Source: Polaribacter sp. L3A8 (lineage in GTDB: Bacteria > Bacteroidota > Bacteroidia > Flavobacteriales > Flavobacteriaceae). Taken from it: DNA of 64,000 nt. The stretch spans positions 3,392,501-3,456,500 of the forward strand of contig NZ_CP047026.1 of the NCBI RefSeq assembly GCF_009796785.1, written 5' to 3'. Within the stretch, counting starts at the first letter, position 1. Every line of letters begins with the position of its first letter. The notes beneath the pieces are model-generated. The model was not told the DNA's origin and did no database searches. It saw nothing but the letters and a program-made list of their open reading frames with translations. A program made the position numbers and the translations under genes. Positions 60,657-64,000 of the stretch are shown here, one piece after another.

Positions 60657-60736
60657 GTCATTGAGAGGGACGAAGAGGAATCTTATCGTTATGATGAGAT
60701 TCCTCAATCGCCTAAAAAGGCTCATTTCGGAATGAC
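60657..60736. repeat. Nested foldback repeat
   Basis: Outer GTCATT (60657-60662) matches AATGAC (60731-60736), and inner GAGGAATCT (60675-60683) pairs with AGATTCCTC (60697-60705). It is of a well-known dispersed type in flavobacteria and fills the gap between the flavoprotein and redoxin genes. Confidence 0.65.
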
Positions 60737-60776
60737 AAACTAACAACTAAAAACCAACCACTAATAACTAATTATT

Positions 60777-61331
60777 ATGGCAAGAGCAGAATCGAACGAG
60801 TTTAAAAACGGAACAATAGCACCTGATTTTACTTTATTAAATACAGTTGATGACTCTTTTGTTTCTTTAAATGAAGCAAAAGGAGGAAAAGGAACTGTAA
60901 TTATGTTTATTTGTAATCATTGTCCGTTTGTAATTCATGTAAATAGTGAGTTGGTAAAAATGGCGAATAATTATCAGCAAAAAGGAATTAACTTTATTGC
61001 GATAAGTGCTAATGATGTTGATAATTATCCACAAGATTCACCAGAATTGATGAAGCAATTGGCTGAAGAAGAAAACTATCCTTTTCCGTATTTGTATGAT
61101 GAAACTCAGGAGGTAGCAAAAGCGTATGATGCTGCTTGTACACCAGATTTTTATGTGTTTGATACTGATTTAAAAGCAGTTTATCACGGACAATTAGATG
61201 CTTCTAGACCCGGAAACGGAAAACCAGTTACAGGTATCGATTTAAGAACTTCTTTGGATAATTTATTAGAAAACAAACCTGCTTTAGAAAACCAAAAACC
61301 AAGTATGGGGTGTGGTATTAAGTGGAAATAG
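60777..61331 (+). CDS. Thioredoxin-fold peroxiredoxin/TlpA-like protein
   Basis: A 184-residue cytoplasmic-looking protein (no signal peptide). It has GTIAPDFTLLNTVDDSFVSL, VIMFICNHCPFVIHVNSELV with a CxxC-type site (CNHC), FIAISANDVDNYPQDSPELM and TPDFYVFDTDLKAVYHGQLD. This pattern is the AhpC/TSA-related family often annotated as thioredoxin family protein. It probably reduces peroxides or disulfides. The C-terminal PSMGCGIKWK contains another Cys. It is single and ends in a hairpin (61359-61400). Confidence 0.87.
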   Translation: MARAESNEFKNGTIAPDFTLLNTVDDSFVSLNEAKGGKGTVIMFICNHCPFVIHVNSELVKMANNYQQKGINFIAISANDVDNYPQDSPELMKQLAEEENYPFPYLYDETQEVAKAYDAACTPDFYVFDTDLKAVYHGQLDASRPGNGKPVTGIDLRTSLDNLLENKPALENQKPSMGCGIKWK

Positions 61332-61358
61332 TTTGAAGTATTATAAAAAAATAAAAAG

Positions 61359-61400
61359 GAATCTTACAGGCCAATTTTTGGTAAGTAAGATTCGTTTTTT
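61359..61400 (+). terminator. Terminator between redoxin gene and convergent gene
   Basis: GAATCTTAC (61359-61367) pairs with GTAAGATTC (61385-61393), then GTTTTTT follows. It probably serves both convergent genes. Confidence 0.78.
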
Positions 61401-61407
61401 ATGCAGA

Positions 61408-61905
61408 CTATGCCGCTTTACTTTGTTGTTTGCTAATTAGCAGACTATTAATTGTTTTATTCCATTTTTCTATAGAATCGAACTCATTACCTGGCTGAAA
61501 ACTAATGTCAGAATTGTAAAACTCTAGCACAATGCTTGGTTTTTTTTTGTCGATGGCACTTAACTTAAGTATTAATTTATCAAGTGTTGTTTCGTTCTTT
61601 CCTAAAGACTTACTAATGTTGTTTATCTCACAATTTTTAATAGTTGTAAGGTCTACAAATTGAAGGCTTACTTTTTCTTTTGTTTTTTGTAAAAATGAAA
61701 CAGTGTTTTTAGAAGTATCTATACCAATGGCGTAGTTTTCTCCTATTTCATGCTGTGTTATTTCAGAGCTATGTTCTTTAGCAAAACTTGTAAGCGTGTT
61801 TAATAATTCTTTTTCTTTTTTCTTTTTATTGTTGTTTGTTAATACAAAAGGTAGAGCACATACTGCAATACATATTAACCCTATAATAGCTGTTCCTAAA
61901 TCCAT
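61408..61905 (-). CDS. Unknown protein with one N-terminal membrane segment
   Basis: A 165-residue protein that starts MDLGTAIIGLICIAVCALPFVLTNNNKKKKEKELL, a single membrane anchor followed by a basic cluster, so the rest is most likely cytoplasmic. The soluble part has beta/alpha character with YAIGIDTSKNTVSFLQKTKEKV and LILKLSAIDKKKPSIVLEFYN, somewhat like a PH-type domain. No motif tells a function. A terminator lies behind the stop. I cannot name it. Confidence 0.6.
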   Translation of the reverse strand: MDLGTAIIGLICIAVCALPFVLTNNNKKKKEKELLNTLTSFAKEHSSEITQHEIGENYAIGIDTSKNTVSFLQKTKEKVSLQFVDLTTIKNCEINNISKSLGKNETTLDKLILKLSAIDKKKPSIVLEFYNSDISFQPGNEFDSIEKWNKTINSLLISKQQSKAA

Positions 61906-62018
61906 GTTATTTGTTTTAAATTTTTTGAGATACTAATTTTTGTATGAGGCGATCATTCGCAACATAGCAGTGTTTTTAATGTAACTATGCCAATGATAGT
62001 TCTAATAAAAAAGAAGTA

Positions 62019-62393
62019 TTACCAAAAATTATGGAAAGGAAAAATAAGATCAGACTTTCGATGTCTGATTAAAGTATTGTCTAAGTAGTTTTTATACTGT
62101 TTAAACTTAGAATTGAAGTCTAATTTATTCGCATAAGAAATTGCAATAAAATCGTCTGAAGACAATTTAAAATTGGGTAAAGAAAATTCTACAAGTTCAG
62201 AAATTGAGTTTTCTGATTGCTGTGTATGTGTATAAAAAACTTTAGAAGCAGTGGTAGAAAACGTTGCTTTTTCTGTATTTGTAAAAACGTTATGTGTACC
62301 AAAATAAGGAAGTGTATTTGCCGAAAGATACATCCCAGAGCAATAAATTGCAATGAGTAGTATTACTTTAAATATCTGCTGCTTTTTCTTCAT
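62019..62393 (-). CDS. Unknown small exported protein
   Basis: The ATG at 62393 (MKKKQQIFKVILLIAIYCSG) starts a signal peptide or anchor; the frame extends 11 codons further. The 124-residue product continues with TLPYFGTHNVFTNTEKATF, FKLSSDDFIAISYANKLDFN and ends in RHRKSDLIFPFHNFW, strongly aromatic. I do not recognise it. A well-spaced promoter lies just before it (62424-62452). Single gene. Confidence 0.55.
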   Translation of the reverse strand: MKKKQQIFKVILLIAIYCSGMYLSANTLPYFGTHNVFTNTEKATFSTTASKVFYTHTQQSENSISELVEFSLPNFKLSSDDFIAISYANKLDFNSKFKQYKNYLDNTLIRHRKSDLIFPFHNFW

Positions 62394-62423
62394 TATTTTT
62401 TGGTCATATAACATACAACACTG

Positions 62424-62452
62424 CAAATTTAGTTTTTTTTACAATAGAACAA
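62424..62452 (-). promoter_or_regulatory. Bacteroidota-type promoter of the 62019-62393 gene
   Basis: On the minus strand TTG (62452-62450) and TAAATTTG (62431-62424) are 18 bp apart, a good match to the -33/-7 elements of flavobacteria. Confidence 0.6.
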
Positions 62453-62505
62453 ATTAAAAAGTTTATTTGTTATAAAATATTTAACTATTGTAAAATGAAA
62501 CCAGA

Positions 62506-62739
62506 TTACCCAACTTCACCTCGATGAGGTTTTAAGGCATCTCTATAAGTTTTCATATCTTTTTCATCAACAGTTATAAAAGCCGCAAACAACATTGGGT
62601 TCTTTTCTTCAATATCAATTTCATGATAAATTAAGTTTTCTAGATCTGCAAATTCTTTTAAATGAATGGTATGATGTTTTGCTGTTTCTTGTGCATCAGG
62701 ACCTCTAAAATCCCACAATAATTTTATTTTTCTACTCAA
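62506..62739 (-). CDS. Small conserved protein of unknown function
   Basis: A 77-residue soluble protein: KIKLLWDFRGPDAQETAKHH, TIHLKEFADLENLIYHEIDI and FAAFITVDEKDMKTYRDALK. The pattern is compact alpha/beta with conserved Trp and His residues. I have the impression of a conserved flavobacterial family without name. Its start is 11 bp after the stop of the thiamine pyrophosphokinase gene, so the two are probably one message. No function can be given. Confidence 0.62.
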   Translation of the reverse strand: MSRKIKLLWDFRGPDAQETAKHHTIHLKEFADLENLIYHEIDIEEKNPMLFAAFITVDEKDMKTYRDALKPHRGEVG

Positions 62740-62750
62740 TTTTTTTGTTT

Positions 62751-63356
62751 TTAATGGTTGATGAAAATGAATAATTCTCCGCTTTCAAAAGTAATTTTTA
62801 TATTGTTTGCAATTGCTTTATTTCTTGTGCCAATTCTTTCTCCGAAAGTTAAATCTTCCTTGTCTAAATGATATTGCAATCCTACAGTACTAATATTTTT
62901 AGCTTTAGGGAAAGGAACTAAAGAAATCGTTTTATCTATACAATTAGTAATATCAGTGCTTTTATCAGCTAAAAAATAACGACTATGATTATCAAAAAAA
63001 GTAAGGTTTAATTTGTTTTTCCACTGAATGGCAGTGTGCAGGTTTCCTAAAAAATGATCTTGTTCTTTTCCGCTTGCACCAAAAACATCAACGTTTTTAA
63101 AACCTTTATCGAAAAGGATTTTTAGCATTTTATCAAAATCTGTAAAATCTTGATTCGGAGTATGAATTACTTCAATGTTTTCTGGAATGTTTTCTATAGA
63201 ATCAAAATCTCCGCTAATAAAATTGGGCTTCATTTTATTCTTTTCTAAAAATTGATAAGCGCCATCAGTAGCACAAATAATTTCATATTCCTCTAAATTA
63301 GGAATTGCTTTTGGAGGTTCTCCGTTTAGAAGTAGAAAAACTTTTTTTGTATGCAT
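62751..63356 (-). CDS. Thiamine diphosphokinase
   Basis: The ATG at 63356 (MHTKKVFLLLNGEPPKAI) fits the family; the frame runs 17 codons further up through a terminator hairpin, which is not plausible. The 201-residue protein has VFLLLNGEPP, ICATDGAYQFLEKNKMKPNF, ISGDFDSIE and FGASGKEQDHFLGNLHTA, all TPK marks. It makes thiamine diphosphate from thiamine and ATP. A TATTTTTG element (minus 63370-63363) overlaps the preceding terminator and is just 6 bp before the start codon, so the leader would be very short. Confidence 0.9.
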   Translation of the reverse strand: MHTKKVFLLLNGEPPKAIPNLEEYEIICATDGAYQFLEKNKMKPNFISGDFDSIENIPENIEVIHTPNQDFTDFDKMLKILFDKGFKNVDVFGASGKEQDHFLGNLHTAIQWKNKLNLTFFDNHSRYFLADKSTDITNCIDKTISLVPFPKAKNISTVGLQYHLDKEDLTFGERIGTRNKAIANNIKITFESGELFIFINH

Positions 63357-63364
63357 AGAATGCA

Positions 63365-63401
63365 AAAATACCCATTTCAGAATTAATGAAATGGGTATTT
63401 T
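63365..63401 (-). terminator. Terminator after the ExbB/MotA-like gene
   Basis: AAAATACCCATTTC pairs perfectly with GAAATGGGTATTTT, with a T-rich tail on the minus strand. Its last bases coincide with the possible -7 element of the following gene. Confidence 0.85.
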
Positions 63402-63419
63402 AATCAAGTAATTTTTTAC

Positions 63420-63758
63420 TTATTCTTTTTTAATCCACGTAAGTGTAATAACTCCTAATCTACCAATAAGAAAAATGATAAAACCAAATATAGTTGGTGT
63501 AATTTCGCATTTTAACCCCCGTGCTAAAACTTGGTGAGATACATCGTTAGCGACTGCTATCATAGTAAACATTTGGTATAATCCTAGAAAAAGACCAAAA
63601 AAACCAAAAACAAGGGCAAATAAACTTATCGATTTAATAAGTTCTCTATTTTTTGTTGAGTTCGTTTTAAAACTTTTTGCGATTAGGAAAAGAGTTAAAA
63701 ATAAAAGAATAATTAAGGGAATCATAAATTGAATACCTCCTTCGATAATATATTTCAT
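63420..63758 (-). CDS. Small MotA/TolQ/ExbB-like membrane protein
   Basis: A 112-residue protein with three membrane segments (about 11-29, FMIPLIILLFLTLFLIAKSF; 44-66, SLFALVFGFFGLFLGLYQMF; 88-107, TPTIFGFIIFLIGRLGVIT). The order and the LARGLKCEITPTIFGFI stretch resemble the conserved end of MotA/TolQ/ExbB proton channels, where ...GL..AL..T..GL.. is seen. It is about half the usual length and has no ExbD partner beside it. A TATTTTTG -7 element (minus 63788-63781) precedes it. The role is unproven. Confidence 0.72.
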   Translation of the reverse strand: MKYIIEGGIQFMIPLIILLFLTLFLIAKSFKTNSTKNRELIKSISLFALVFGFFGLFLGLYQMFTMIAVANDVSHQVLARGLKCEITPTIFGFIIFLIGRLGVITLTWIKKE

Positions 63759-64000
63759 AGTATATGTTTTAAATTCATTTCAAAAATAGTAGGAATGTTT
63801 GTTCTTAAAATATAATTGAGGTGAATGAATCCTTTTTACTTGGTTTCTACAAAAAACAGGTAGTTTTAGTATAAAAAGTGTCAAATTTGCTTTTTAGAGA
63901 TTAAAATAAGTAATCCGTCGCTAATTGTCCTAAAAATTAAATCTTTATTTTTATTTTGTAACATATGCAAAAAGAACTGATTTTAGTCTTAAAAAAAATA
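63759..64000. other. Non-coding right end of the window
   Basis: No gene, repeat or hairpin of note is seen in these 242 bp besides the -7-like element for the preceding minus-strand gene. Confidence 0.5.

Noticed and set aside
1..64000. CRISPR arrays, rRNA and tRNA genes
   Set aside because: No regularly spaced identical repeats and no recognisable rRNA or tRNA sequence were seen on either strand by eye; a dedicated search could still find a tRNA I overlooked.

Overview
The window looks like chromosomal DNA of a marine-type Flavobacteriaceae member (Bacteroidota); a Polaribacter/Tenacibaculum-like genus is my guess and is not proven. The base composition is strongly AT-rich. Several genes have the Bacteroidota -7 promoter element TAnnTTTG. 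Typical family genes are present: TonB-dependent receptors with a CarboxypepD-type N-terminal domain, GYDIA-type GHMP kinase with class II HMG-CoA reductase, POT peptide carriers, a C-terminal processing protease and BT0820-like HAD hydrolase. I saw no rRNA, tRNA or CRISPR array.

Layout. 1-6.6 kb is a phosphate-uptake locus: a PiT carrier (cut by the window edge) and an OprP-like porin on the minus strand, divergent from a TonB receptor and a beta-helix lipoprotein. The shared control region holds a 16-bp perfect inverted repeat made of two opposed Pho-box-like arrays. 7.1-15.6 kb carries outer-membrane proteins, ogt, a TatD nuclease, a DEAD-box helicase and a small conserved protein. 15.6-20.3 kb is an accessory island: an S41 peptidase, an AraC regulator, a damaged IS3-family element and an unknown membrane protein, with two attC-like foldback elements. 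20.5-32.5 kb is housekeeping (SDR, OmpA lipoprotein, ApbE, methyltransferase, methionine aminopeptidase, GpmI and others). It includes a GxxExxY gene framed by inverted repeats and a phenylalanine hydroxylase gene with a frameshift near codon 43. 32.9-34.9 kb is an IS1595-family element interrupted by an IS982-family element. 35.1-41.0 kb is a galactose (Leloir) locus: galT-galK-galM-gntR divergent from a sodium/sugar symporter. A second IS982 copy follows at 41.0-42.1 kb.

42-50 kb holds a thioesterase, the protease prc, surE, lpxB, an NlpC/P60 lipoprotein and comEC. 50.3-56.5 kb has a thioredoxin-like protein and a dipeptidyl-peptidase IV gene followed by two POT peptide transporters, so peptide cleavage and uptake are encoded together. 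56.7-59.3 kb has an HMG-CoA reductase with an extra C-terminal domain, overlapping a GHMP kinase (mevalonate route). The remainder holds a flavoprotein, a redoxin, thiamine pyrophosphokinase, a small ExbB/MotA-like membrane protein and several unknown genes.

The most unusual material is (i) the cassette-like organisation at 15.6-20.3 kb, where a 10-bp sequence before the start of one gene is the inverse of the sequence at the start of the foldback element after its stop; (ii) the nested insertion sequences with readable target duplications, whose two IS982 copies carry different single lesions; and (iii) the symmetrical Pho-box pair. All calls come from reading the sequence; no database search was run.
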